Below are positions 1 through 7,751 of a stretch of DNA of 64,000 nucleotides, one piece after another. Below the pieces are notes generated by a model. It saw nothing but the letters and a program-made list of their open reading frames with translations. It was not told where the DNA came from and searched no databases. The translations under genes were made by a program, and so were the position numbers. Origin of the DNA: Pantoea deleyi (lineage in GTDB: Bacteria > Pseudomonadota > Gammaproteobacteria > Enterobacterales > Enterobacteriaceae); assembly GCF_022647325.1 (NCBI RefSeq), contig NZ_CP071407.1, positions 386,384 to 450,383 on the forward strand. The letters are read 5' to 3'. Positions within the stretch are counted from its first letter, which is position 1, and every line of letters begins with the position of its first letter.

Positions 1-258
1 GGCGTTGTTCACCAGCACATCCACCGGCCCGGCGGCACGCTCCGCCTCCTCCACCACCCCGGCGATGCGATCGGTGTCGGTGACATCAAGCAGGTAACCC
101 AAAGCCCGGTCCGGATCCAGCGCCCTGAAATCCTGTAATGCTTCAGGGCTGCGCACCGTCCCGATCACCCGGTGGCCTGCGAGCAGCGCCTCCTTCGCCA
201 GAGCAAGACCAAATCCACTGCTGACGCCGGTAATCAGAATCGTTTTTGCTGACATCAT
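1..258 (-). CDS. SDR-family oxidoreductase, N-terminal part (runs off the window)
   Basis: This is the first 86 codons of a short-chain dehydrogenase/reductase; the gene continues past the left edge. The N-terminus reads MMSAKTILITGVSSGFGLAL, whose TGxxxGxG turn binds the dinucleotide of NAD(P)H, and the fragment ends in the conserved NNA(G) strand. An AGGAGG Shine-Dalgarno at 262-269 precedes two consecutive ATGs (258 and 255), and either could be the start. The gene is divergent from the AraC-type regulator at 358, which probably controls it. The substrate cannot be told from this part; the catalytic SxnYxxxK residues lie outside the window. Confidence 0.85.
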   Translation of the reverse strand, partial: MMSAKTILITGVSSGFGLALAKEALLAGHRVIGTVRSPEALQDFRALDPDRALGYLLDVTDTDRIAGVVEEAERAAGPVDVLVNNA

Positions 259-357
259 GATTCCTCCTGCGGTTAAAAATTGCATGTTATTCTCAAACCT
301 GACGGATTTTCAGGCCGGATCTTCTCCTTTCCTTGCCTGATCTTATGAGGAACAGCG

Positions 358-1278
358 ATGACCGACATGATTACACGGGTAAAGGCGCTTGCTGAGCATG
401 AGGGCTACAACCTGACGACGCTGCCCGACGTGCGGATTTTACGGGCCAACCGGCCGCTTGATAAAACGCCGGTGCTTTACGATCCGGGGATCGTCTTTGT
501 CTGCCAGGGAAGCAAGCGCGGCTATTTTGGTCAGAAGACCTATCTGTATGATGAGCAGCACTATCTGGCCGTCTCGGTTCCGGTGCCCTTTACGATGGAA
601 ACCGATGCTTCTGAGGCGCGTCCGTTGCTGGCGCTGTATCTCCATCTTGATTTCCGGCTGGCGGCAGAGCTGATGATCGAGATCGACCAGCAGGGCGCGC
701 CCCTCGCGGGTGACGCACCGCAAAGCATGATGTCGAGCCGGATGGATGCGGGGGTAAAAACGGCGATGCTGCGCTTACTGGAGGTGCTGGACAACCCGGC
801 GGACGCCGCCATCCTGGGGCGTTGCCGGTTGCGCGAACTCTATTACCGCGTGCTAACGGGTGCGCAGGGAAACGCGATGCGCGCCGCCCTGTCGTTACAG
901 GGTCACTTCGGCAGGATCGGCAAAGCCCTGCAGCACATCCATGCGCATTACGCCGCGCCGCTGACGCTCGGGCAACTGGCGAAAGAAACCGGGATGAGCG
1001 TGCCAACCTTTCATCTCCATTTTAAGGCGATAACCCAGCAGGCGCCGATGCAGTATGTGAAATCGGTTCGCCTCCATCAGGCACGGATGCTGATGGTTCG
1101 TCAGCAGCTGACCGCCGCCGCCGCAGGCTATGCCGTGGGCTATGAGAGCCCCTCTCAGTTCAGTCGCGAGTTCAAACGGCTGTTTGGGCTGCCACCGGCA
1201 GAAGAGATCCGAAGAATGCAGCGTCACTTCGCCTTTCCGGCTGCGCCGCCGGTCTCGGCGTATGTCTCTTCGCATTAG
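358..1278 (+). CDS. AraC-family transcriptional regulator
   Basis: A 306-residue DNA-binding regulator. Residues about 25-185 match the AraC-type N-terminal ligand/dimer domain seen in YqhC-like regulators. Residues about 195-290 hold the two helix-turn-helix motifs: LGQLAKETGMSVPTFHLHFK and the second helix pair ending in GYESPSQFSREFKRLFG. The start has AGGAA upstream (AGGAACAGCGATG); an in-frame ATG three codons later is possible. It faces the truncated SDR gene across about 100 bp, the usual arrangement for a regulator that activates the oxidoreductase in response to aldehydes or similar electrophiles. That target is inferred from position only. Confidence 0.88.
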   Translation: MTDMITRVKALAEHEGYNLTTLPDVRILRANRPLDKTPVLYDPGIVFVCQGSKRGYFGQKTYLYDEQHYLAVSVPVPFTMETDASEARPLLALYLHLDFRLAAELMIEIDQQGAPLAGDAPQSMMSSRMDAGVKTAMLRLLEVLDNPADAAILGRCRLRELYYRVLTGAQGNAMRAALSLQGHFGRIGKALQHIHAHYAAPLTLGQLAKETGMSVPTFHLHFKAITQQAPMQYVKSVRLHQARMLMVRQQLTAAAAGYAVGYESPSQFSREFKRLFGLPPAEEIRRMQRHFAFPAAPPVSAYVSSH

Positions 1279-1289
1279 CATGAACGGGG

Positions 1290-1314
1290 GATAGCGTCTG
1301 TCCGACAGGCTATC
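1290..1314 (+). terminator. Hairpin just after the AraC gene
   Basis: Nested inverted repeat: GATAGC pairs with GCTATC and CTGTC pairs with GACAG, 12 bases after the AraC stop codon. There is no T-tract, so it may be an mRNA-end stabilising hairpin rather than an intrinsic terminator. Confidence 0.4.
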
Positions 1315-1386
1315 AGAGCGTGGCCGGGGCATTATTGCAGGCTGGGTTTTCGGTGAGGTGGCGATGCGGAGTGGCGTGCGGAATCT

Positions 1387-1418
1387 CCCTGCAGACGCTT
1401 TCCCGCGCGTCTGCAGGG
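1387..1418 (-). terminator. Hairpin between convergent AraC and MFS genes
   Basis: 12-bp perfect arms (CCCTGCAGACGC / GCGTCTGCAGGG) with an 8-nt loop, 7 bases after the end of the minus-strand MFS gene. No T-run on either strand. It is a likely transcription end between convergent genes. Confidence 0.5.
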
Positions 1419-1425
1419 GCTGAGG

Positions 1426-2766
1426 TTATTTGCTTACCGGCGAAGCGCCATTTTCGACGTTAATGGTCAGCTCTTTTTTTCGGCCCATAATCAGCACCGC
1501 GATACCGCCGATGCCACAGAGAATTGCCAGCGGCACCATCGCCAGCGTATGGCTGCCGGTCGCCTGATTGATGATGCCGTAGACGTTGACCATCAATCCG
1601 CCGCCGATCAGGTTTGCCATCGCCCCAATCGCAGCCAGCCCTGCCGCCGCCGTGGTTGAGGACATCCAGCCGGATGCCAGCGCCCAGAACGGCCCTTTCA
1701 TGGAGTAGGCACCGATCAGAACCAGCGACAGGATCACGACGCTGCCGGTCAGGCTGTTGGTGATAAAGGCCGACAGCAGACCACCCGCGATCAGGAACAG
1801 GGTCAACGCGGTATGCCAGCGACGCTCACCGCTGCGGTCAGAACTTCTGCCCCAGACGATCATCAGAATCGACGCCAGACCATATGGAATCGCATTCACT
1901 AATCCGGTAGTGAGGTTATCCAGACCATAGGATTTAAGCAGTTGCGGAGACCAGACGCTCAGCGTAGAACCCGCCGCAGACGCGCCAGCGTAAATCAGCG
2001 CCATCACCCAGATATGTTTGTGACGCAGCAGCTGCCACAGCGAGATATGGCCAATCGCTTTTTTCTTCGCGTTTTCAGCATCCAGCGTCGCGTTCAGCCA
2101 GGCTTTCTGCTCCTCGTTCAGCCAGCTGGCGTTGGAGGGACGATTACTGAGTAAGAAGAAGGCGGCGATGCCCAGAATCACGGCCGGGATCCCTTCCAGG
2201 ATAAACAACCAGTGCCAGCCGCGCAGGCCATACCAGCCATCGAGCGACAGAATCAGACCCGAAATCGGCGAGCCGATAAAGTTTGCCGCCGGGATCGCGA
2301 CCATGAAGGTGGCAATCACACGCGCACGGTATTTACCGGGGATCCAGTAGGTCAGATAGAGAATTACGCCAGGGAAGAATCCGGCCTCTGCGGCACCCAG
2401 TAAAAAGCGCAGAACATAGAGCGTGTTGGCGCTCTCCACAAACGCCGTACAGACCGAGATGACGCCCCACGACACCATGATGCGGGAGATCCAGATTTTC
2501 GCCCCGATTTTCTGCATCGCCAGGTTACTGGGCACTTCAAACAGAAAGTAACCGACGAAAAACAGGCTACTCGCCAGACCAAACACCGCCTTTGACAGGC
2601 CCAGATCTTCGTTCATCTGCAATGACGCCATGCCGATATTACCGCGGTCGATAATGGCAATCAGATAACAGACGATCAGAAAAGGCAAAATGCGCCAGAC
2701 CACCTTTTTAACGGTCTGCTGCTCGATATCGGCAGAGAATGTCGTGATGTGCTGTTTTTCAGACAT
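1426..2766 (-). CDS. MFS transporter, anion:cation symporter (ACS) family
   Basis: A 446-residue inner-membrane secondary transporter with 12 predicted membrane segments. The first helix WRILPFLIVCYLIAIIDRGN, the RxxGAAEAGFFPG stretch in helix 4 and the long central loop are typical of the ACS family, which moves organic anions such as tartrate, galactarate or phthalate with protons. The ATG at 2766 is preferred over an upstream GTG at 2778 because GTGAGGATCATC supplies an AGGA ribosome site five bases before it. It stands alone, convergent with the AraC gene. The substrate is unknown; tartrate-type hydroxy acids are a guess from family resemblance. Confidence 0.88.
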   Translation of the reverse strand: MSEKQHITTFSADIEQQTVKKVVWRILPFLIVCYLIAIIDRGNIGMASLQMNEDLGLSKAVFGLASSLFFVGYFLFEVPSNLAMQKIGAKIWISRIMVSWGVISVCTAFVESANTLYVLRFLLGAAEAGFFPGVILYLTYWIPGKYRARVIATFMVAIPAANFIGSPISGLILSLDGWYGLRGWHWLFILEGIPAVILGIAAFFLLSNRPSNASWLNEEQKAWLNATLDAENAKKKAIGHISLWQLLRHKHIWVMALIYAGASAAGSTLSVWSPQLLKSYGLDNLTTGLVNAIPYGLASILMIVWGRSSDRSGERRWHTALTLFLIAGGLLSAFITNSLTGSVVILSLVLIGAYSMKGPFWALASGWMSSTTAAAGLAAIGAMANLIGGGLMVNVYGIINQATGSHTLAMVPLAILCGIGGIAVLIMGRKKELTINVENGASPVSK

Positions 2767-3187
2767 GATGATCCTCACAATTTTGTCATCGCCCTGCGTG
2801 TGTGACGCCAGACGCCTTGTTGTACTCTGTAAAACATCGATGTACTCAGTAAAACCATTATCACGATAAAACTGCTTCTCCGCCGGAAGATGTAATCAGG
2901 TTGTGTCAGTTGTCACAAAAAAGTACACACCAGTTTTATTTTATGTGACGAGCGTGTCGTTGCCGAGGGTTGCGGGGAGCAGCGTACAAGGGAGGGTGTG
3001 TTGCGGGAGGAGATAACCTTATGTTTGTCTCTGGCGTGAAATCTCATCTCAGTGCCGCTTTACGCAAATAAAGGCTTTAGAGAGTGAAGCCGCAAACGTC
3101 GGCTTAGTCGGGATGACAGGGCGGCTCATCTCAGAGTCTGCACGCAGAGTGCAGAATCGCAGAACAGGCCAATATGGTGAGAGTTCG

Positions 3188-3385
3188 CTAACGGATCAGC
3201 CGGTTTCCTTTCGCGATCACGCTCCGGAACTCTTTACATTGGGTGTGATCCTGTTCTGTACAGCGGGCAATATGTCTGAGTCCACTGCTGAACAGTTTTA
3301 ACTGGCGAATGGTAAGATCGATGTCTCTGGCTCGGCGAATAAGCTGATCTTTGTCGATCGCGGTCTTACCCGCCGGGTTTACCAT
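3188..3385 (-). pseudogene. Short ORF, possible MerR-type regulator remnant
   Basis: Encodes 65 residues. The segment LIRRARDIDLTIRQLK followed by HIARCTEQDHTQCKEF loosely resembles the recognition-helix end and metal-loop region of MerR/ZntR-type regulators. A stop codon lies two codons upstream of the ATG and no N-terminal helix-turn-helix is present, so if the likeness is real this is a decayed fragment. The similarity is weak and judged by eye; it could be a chance ORF. Confidence 0.25.
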
Positions 3386-3560
3386 TCGTTACTGGCAGTC
3401 AGTACGCCGTCGATGGCGGACTGGTTCATTACTGATAACGTTGTTGACTCCATCTTTACCGGGTGTGGAATCGGCCGGGCTTTAAACGCCGGTAATGATC
3501 CACGTTGACTGAAACTCTTTCACAGAATCAATAAGCGGGTGCTGGCGCCAGCGATGATAC

Positions 3561-3593
3561 CGCCTTCGCATCATAACGTTCTGCGCGAAGGCG
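3561..3593 (-). terminator. Hairpin downstream of the VOC gene
   Basis: Nine-bp arms CGCCTTCGC / GCGAAGGCG around a 15-nt loop, starting 12 bases beyond the stop of the minus-strand VOC gene. No T-tract follows, so termination efficiency is uncertain. Confidence 0.4.
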
Positions 3594-3604
3594 GCAGACT
3601 CTCA

Positions 3605-3976
3605 TTAGTCCGGAATGCAGACACGAATGCGGTGCCCGTCAGGGTCGAGCGTGACAAAAGTTAACCCGAAAACAGCCTGGCCGGGTTGCTGCTCCATCCT
3701 GACGCCTGCGTCTGTCCATCGCTGATACAACGCCTCTACGGTCTGCGCATCCTCAACCATAAAACTCAGTTCAGTGCGGCTACCTTGTCCACAGGAGATA
3801 AAATCTGGGGCGGACGTCGACCACAATCCGAGATTCAGACCGTTGTCGAAAGAAAACGCCGCCCACGTCGGAAGTACAATGTCAGGCGCCTTATTGAACA
3901 GGCGCTGATAAAACTCACTGCTGGCAGGTGGATTTGCCACGTACAGTATCCAGAGATTCGGTATCATTCTGTGCAT
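3605..3976 (-). CDS. VOC-family (glyoxalase/bleomycin-resistance fold) protein
   Basis: A 123-residue vicinal-oxygen-chelate protein. It has the two beta-alpha-beta-beta-beta halves: WILYVANPPASSEFYQRLF near the N-terminus and FVTLDPDGHRIRVC at the C-terminus, the latter carrying the typical DPDGH turn. Such proteins isomerise or sequester small electrophiles or drugs. It is divergent from the WYL regulator at 4028 with only 51 bp between them, so it is likely that regulator's target. The start ATG at 3976 has a weak GAG site; an ATG at 3967 is possible. The true substrate is unknown. Confidence 0.8.
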   Translation of the reverse strand: MHRMIPNLWILYVANPPASSEFYQRLFNKAPDIVLPTWAAFSFDNGLNLGLWSTSAPDFISCGQGSRTELSFMVEDAQTVEALYQRWTDAGVRMEQQPGQAVFGLTFVTLDPDGHRIRVCIPD

Positions 3977-4027
3977 GTCTCATTCAGATGGGTGAGAGAT
4001 CACTATGGCAGGGAGCAGTGACAAAAC

Positions 4028-4744
4028 ATGTCAGCATCAGGACCTCAGCGAGCGGGGCGCTTACTCACGCTGATGGAAATTCTTTATCAGCATCGCTACC
4101 CAATAAGCGGGCACCAACTGGCTGCGGAACTTTCTGTCAGCCTGCGCACCCTTTACCGTGACATCGCGGCCCTGCGGATGCAGGGCGCTGACATACAGGG
4201 TGAAGCAGGAACAGGATTTATTCTTTCGCGGGGCTATCTTTTACCCCCTCTGATGTACACTCCGGAGCAGTTAGACGCTCTGGCGCTGGGCTTACGCTGG
4301 GTGCAGATGTATGGTGACGCCGGGATTGCGAAAGCCGCCTCAGAAGTAAAAGGCAAGGTCAGCCAGGGTCTTCCCGACGAATTACAGACACTCTTCGGAA
4401 ATTCGACATTGCTGGTGGGAAAAGCAGCACCTTCCAGCAAGGTACTGCCCGCTCCGCCCCTGATCCGACGCGCTATAAGACAACGATTAAAAGTCCGGGC
4501 GGTTTATACCGATCGTTCGGGCCACGTGAGTGAAAGAGTGATCTGGCCTTTTGCGATAGGCTACTTCTCTGGTGAAATTATTCTTGCAGCCTGGTGCGAG
4601 CTCCGGAATGATTTTCGTCATTTCGACGTCAGCCGGTTAGATGAGTTGGACCTTCTGCAGAACTGCTATCCGCATCCCAGAAACAAACTCATTAGCATGT
4701 GGCGTCAGGCAGGGCGGGATATTCACGTTAAGCCCTCTCCGTGA
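4028..4744 (+). CDS. YafY-type transcriptional regulator with WYL domain
   Basis: A 238-residue regulator. Residues about 8-60 form a winged helix of the HTH_11 type (ISGHQLAAELSVSLRTLYRDIAAL). Residues about 140-205 form a WYL effector domain, with the basic and aromatic stretch RAIRQRLKVRAVYTDRSG and the GYFSGEIILAAWCELR strand. WYL domains bind nucleotides or other small ligands. It is divergently arranged with the VOC gene, a very common bacterial pair, and probably represses it. It is complete at the C-terminus. Confidence 0.87.
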   Translation: MSASGPQRAGRLLTLMEILYQHRYPISGHQLAAELSVSLRTLYRDIAALRMQGADIQGEAGTGFILSRGYLLPPLMYTPEQLDALALGLRWVQMYGDAGIAKAASEVKGKVSQGLPDELQTLFGNSTLLVGKAAPSSKVLPAPPLIRRAIRQRLKVRAVYTDRSGHVSERVIWPFAIGYFSGEIILAAWCELRNDFRHFDVSRLDELDLLQNCYPHPRNKLISMWRQAGRDIHVKPSP

Positions 4745-5247
4745 AACGCCCGGCGCGGGTAAGGAAGCGGAGCTGGCCCTGTCACAATTTAGCGGCATGG
4801 AAAAAAGTCAGCGCCTTATGACCGCCCCGGGCTTTTTCGCATTGAGATAAGGCCGTATGACTTGCGGGGCAGAACAGTTATTCCCCGGGTTACATGCCAG
4901 AAAGAGCACTTGTGCAGCCGGACTGCTCCTGAGCTTTTCACAAGACGAGGGGAGTACGGGTGCGCAAGCGACCTTGTCCCTCAGGCTGCATTCTCTGATT
5001 GCCGCCCGTCCGGGCTTCATATTCGTCGCGCCTTTCTGCCGCTTACTGTCTCGCGCTAATCCTCCTTACCCCGAGGATAACGGCCAACCCCCGACTTCGC
5101 ATCTATAATTCAGTGACTCAGCCCCGGAGCGCGCGTCAGCCAGCGTCAGGGTAACTGAACGTCATGTCAGCGAAGCATCGACGTTTATGCCCTGGATAAC
5201 GCCAGCCGGGTTAATGAAGCTCATCATCTGCCAATAAAGGAAGCCTC
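4745..5247. other. Intergenic region, no gene seen
   Basis: About 500 bases. The short ORFs here overlap on both strands and have no ribosome sites or recognisable motifs. The last 40 bases carry the AAAGGAAG ribosome site for the following SDR gene. Confidence 0.5.
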
Positions 5248-6048
5248 ATGATCTTATCACTCGAAAACCAGGTTGCACTGGTCACCGGCGCCAGCTCTGG
5301 CCTCGGCTATGCCTGTGCAGAAGGACTCGCCAGGGCAGGAGCCAGTGTGGTGGTGAACTACCATCGTCAGGCAGAACCGGCCGAGGAACTGGTTGAAAAA
5401 ATCCGCGCAGCGGGAGGCCAGGCCATCGCCGTGAAGGGCGACGTGTCGAAAGAGGCGGACGTTGACGCCCTTTTCAGCCAGACGATCGCGGAATTTGGCA
5501 GGCTGGATATCCTGGTCGCCAACTCCGGCCTCCAGAAAGATGCGCCCTCCATCGAGATGACTCTTGAAGACTGGAACACCGTCATTGACGTGAATCTGAC
5601 CGGCCAGTTTCTCTGCGCACGCGCCGCGTTGCGCCAGTTCCGCAAACAGAACCACGACACGCAGATCAGCCGCGCGGCGGGCAAAATTATCCATATGAGT
5701 TCGGTGCACCAGCGCATTCCGTGGGCGGGCCATGTCAATTACGCCGCCTCCAAAGGGGGCGTGGATCTGCTGATGCAGACCCTGGCGCAGGAGGTAGGTG
5801 AAGAGCGCATCCGCGTTAACGGTATCGCACCGGGCGCGATCGCCACCGCAATCAATGAAGACACTACGCAGGGCGAGGCAGGCAAAGAACTGCTGAAACT
5901 GATCCCCTATGGCCGCATCGGCGACGCGGAAGATGTGGCTAATGCGGTCGTGTGGCTGGCCAGTGACCTGTCCGACTACGTGCATGGCACCACGCTGTTT
6001 ATTGATGGCGGAATGAGCCTCTATCCCGGCTTCCGCGACAACGGCTAA
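5248..6048 (+). CDS. SDR oxidoreductase, glucose 1-dehydrogenase type
   Basis: A 266-residue classical short-chain dehydrogenase. Cofactor motif TGASSGLG at residues about 14-21; ANSG replaces the usual NNAG; the catalytic serine lies in HMSSVHQ and the catalytic pair in YAASK. The C-terminal DGGMSLYP tail is typical of glucose 1-dehydrogenase-like members, which oxidise D-glucose to gluconolactone with NAD(P). The closest overall pattern is that subfamily, but substrate specificity in SDRs cannot be read reliably from sequence. It is monocistronic, with AAAGGAAG before the ATG and a hairpin after the stop. Confidence 0.85.
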   Translation: MILSLENQVALVTGASSGLGYACAEGLARAGASVVVNYHRQAEPAEELVEKIRAAGGQAIAVKGDVSKEADVDALFSQTIAEFGRLDILVANSGLQKDAPSIEMTLEDWNTVIDVNLTGQFLCARAALRQFRKQNHDTQISRAAGKIIHMSSVHQRIPWAGHVNYAASKGGVDLLMQTLAQEVGEERIRVNGIAPGAIATAINEDTTQGEAGKELLKLIPYGRIGDAEDVANAVVWLASDLSDYVHGTTLFIDGGMSLYPGFRDNG

Positions 6049-6077
6049 TCCCCTGACCCTGTGCCTGGGGTCGCGTT

Positions 6078-6112
6078 CAGGCGGGCGGAGAGCGCCTCTT
6101 TTCGCCCGCCTG
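6078..6112 (+). terminator. Hairpin after the SDR gene
   Basis: Ten-bp arms CAGGCGGGCG / CGCCCGCCTG enclosing a 15-nt loop, 30 bases past the stop. No T-run follows. Confidence 0.45.
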
Positions 6113-6204
6113 CCAGGCAGCCCGCAGGGGCGTTCAGCTGAACGGCGGCTGCGCTCACTGTGTTATGGTTGACGCAATACGGATTATGCTCTGAGGATTA
6201 TGGT

Positions 6205-6681
6205 ATGTCGCCCTTTTATCAATTCACCGCCACCCGCCTGGATGGCCAGCCTGTCACGATGGCCGACTTCGCTGACAGGGTAGTGCTGGTGGTGAATACC
6301 GCCAGCAAATGTGGATTCACGCCGCAGTATGCGGGCCTGGAAACGCTATATAAAAAGTATGCCGATCAGGGCCTGGTGATTCTGGGGTTCCCCTGTAATC
6401 AGTTTGGTAAACAGGAGCCTGGCGGTGCCGACGAGATCGCGCAGACCTGCCACATCAACTACGGAGTCAGTTTTCCGATGTTCGCCAAAGTCGAGGTCAA
6501 TGGCGCGTCGGCGCATCCGCTGTTTCGCTATCTGAAAACGGCGTTACCCGGCGTCCTGGGCGGTCGGATTAAGTGGAACTTCACGAAGTTTTTAATCGGT
6601 CGCGATGGTCAGCCGCTCAGGCGTTTCGCACCGATCACCCCGCCGGAAAAGATGGACGCGGCGATTAAGGCGGCCCTTTAA
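6205..6681 (+). CDS. Glutathione peroxidase-family peroxidase (BtuE-like)
   Basis: A 158-residue thiol peroxidase that reduces hydroperoxides using thioredoxin or glutathione. The peroxidatic cysteine is in NTASKCGFTPQY, the supporting glutamine in GFPCNQFGKQEPG, and the Trp/Asn pair in KWNFTKFLI. It is a cysteine enzyme, not a selenoenzyme. An in-frame ATG at 6160 exists, but the ATG at 6205 follows GAGGA at a suitable distance and starts exactly where the family starts (MSPFYQFTATRLDG). It is slightly shorter than E. coli BtuE. It is convergent with the LysR gene at 6715. Confidence 0.9.
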   Translation: MSPFYQFTATRLDGQPVTMADFADRVVLVVNTASKCGFTPQYAGLETLYKKYADQGLVILGFPCNQFGKQEPGGADEIAQTCHINYGVSFPMFAKVEVNGASAHPLFRYLKTALPGVLGGRIKWNFTKFLIGRDGQPLRRFAPITPPEKMDAAIKAAL

Positions 6682-6714
6682 TCCGGACAGACGGCGGGTA
6701 TCGCCGCCGCCTGA

Positions 6715-7626
6715 TCACGCCCTCTCCGCCGCACCGGAACGATCGCTCAGAAAATCGATAAAGGCGCGCACCTTCTCCGGCACATGGCGGGTATTGGGGT
6801 AGAGGGCGTAGATCCCCTGGCGCGGAAAGAGATGATCGGGCAGCACATGCGTCAGCCTGCCGCGGTTTATTTCATCCTGCACCAGCCAGGCGGGCAGGAG
6901 AGCCACACCCGCCCCCGCCAGAGCAAAAGCCAGCAGCGAAGAGGCACTGTCTGCCGTGATCATGGCGGGATGACGGGCGCTGAAGAGCACACTTTCTCCG
7001 ACAGGCGTGATCACCTGCCAGCTTAGCGGCGTCGCTAAGCGGCTGTGCGCAATCCAGTCTGCCGACGCGAGCTGTGTCAGGTCCCGGATGGCAGCCCCTG
7101 CCAGCGTGTCGAGATAGCCTGGTGCCGCCACGGTCAGAATCGCGAACTGATCGATAAGCCGGGCGTGATGATTTGAATCGGCCAGCTGACCGAGCCGGAT
7201 CGCGACATCAAAGCGACCGGCAATCAGATCGTCATTCTGAGATGACGAAACGTGCTGGATGCGCAACTGCGGATGAATAGCGGCAAAGGCGGCCAGCGCC
7301 GGAACAACCACGCGGGCGCCATACTCGGGCGTCGTCGTGATCCTGAGCAGTCCGCTTAACCCTGCGTGATCGCTGCGGACATCCTCCAGCACGCTTTCCG
7401 CATCCTGCAGCAGCTGAAGGCAGCGATGATAAAACCGTTCACCGGTATCGGTGGTTGAAACACGGCGGGTACTCCTGATGAGCAGCGAGACACCCAGCTC
7501 TTGCTCAAGCTGCCTGACGTTAAAACTGACCACCGCTTTGGTCAGCCCCAGCGTCTGCGCCGCACCGGTAAAACTGCCCGCTTCCGCCACCGCGACGAAT
7601 ATCCCCAGCCGTTGCATATTGATCAT
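6715..7626 (-). CDS. LysR-family regulator (AaeR/CrgA-like)
   Basis: A 303-residue LysR-type regulator. The N-terminal winged helix spans residues about 4-60 (FVAVAEAGSFTGAAQTLGLT then VRQLEQELGVSLLIRSTRRV); the type-2 periplasmic-binding-like effector domain follows. The start ATG has AGAGGGCA upstream. The gene is divergent from the DHA2 exporter at 7752, and the 125-bp gap holds a perfect inverted repeat centred at 7661, so it very likely controls the exporter and itself. Confidence 0.9.
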   Translation of the reverse strand: MINMQRLGIFVAVAEAGSFTGAAQTLGLTKAVVSFNVRQLEQELGVSLLIRSTRRVSTTDTGERFYHRCLQLLQDAESVLEDVRSDHAGLSGLLRITTTPEYGARVVVPALAAFAAIHPQLRIQHVSSSQNDDLIAGRFDVAIRLGQLADSNHHARLIDQFAILTVAAPGYLDTLAGAAIRDLTQLASADWIAHSRLATPLSWQVITPVGESVLFSARHPAMITADSASSLLAFALAGAGVALLPAWLVQDEINRGRLTHVLPDHLFPRQGIYALYPNTRHVPEKVRAFIDFLSDRSGAAERA

Positions 7627-7651
7627 TGCCCTCTCCTTTGCGCTGGCTGAT

Positions 7652-7670
7652 TGTCAAAATATTTTTGACA
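7652..7670. promoter_or_regulatory. Inverted repeat between LysR and MFS genes (probable LysR operator)
   Basis: TGTCAAAA-TAT-TTTTGACA, with 8-bp perfect arms around 3 bases. Each arm also contains a TTGACA-like -35 hexamer, one for each divergent direction, so a bound regulator would sit on both promoters. T-N11-A symmetry of this kind is typical for LysR sites. Confidence 0.65.
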
Positions 7671-7751
7671 GTGTAACAACCGGAAGCGAATTTATCCCGT
7701 TCGTCGTCACGCCTATACTGCGCGCCACAGCCTCCCGCTACCGGAATCAAA

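Larger units (their letters stand above)
2767..3604. other. Long intergenic stretch with short remnant-like ORFs
   Basis: About 840 bases without a convincing intact gene. The first 150 bases are AT-rich and probably carry the MFS promoter. A 65-codon minus-strand ORF (3188-3385) is listed separately. A perfect 12-base palindrome GCTGGCGCCAGC lies at 3541-3552. Confidence 0.5.

Noticed and set aside
5257..5985. 242-codon minus-strand ORF antisense to the SDR gene
   Set aside because: Shadow frame of a well-supported gene; cysteine/histidine-rich composition typical of antisense frames.
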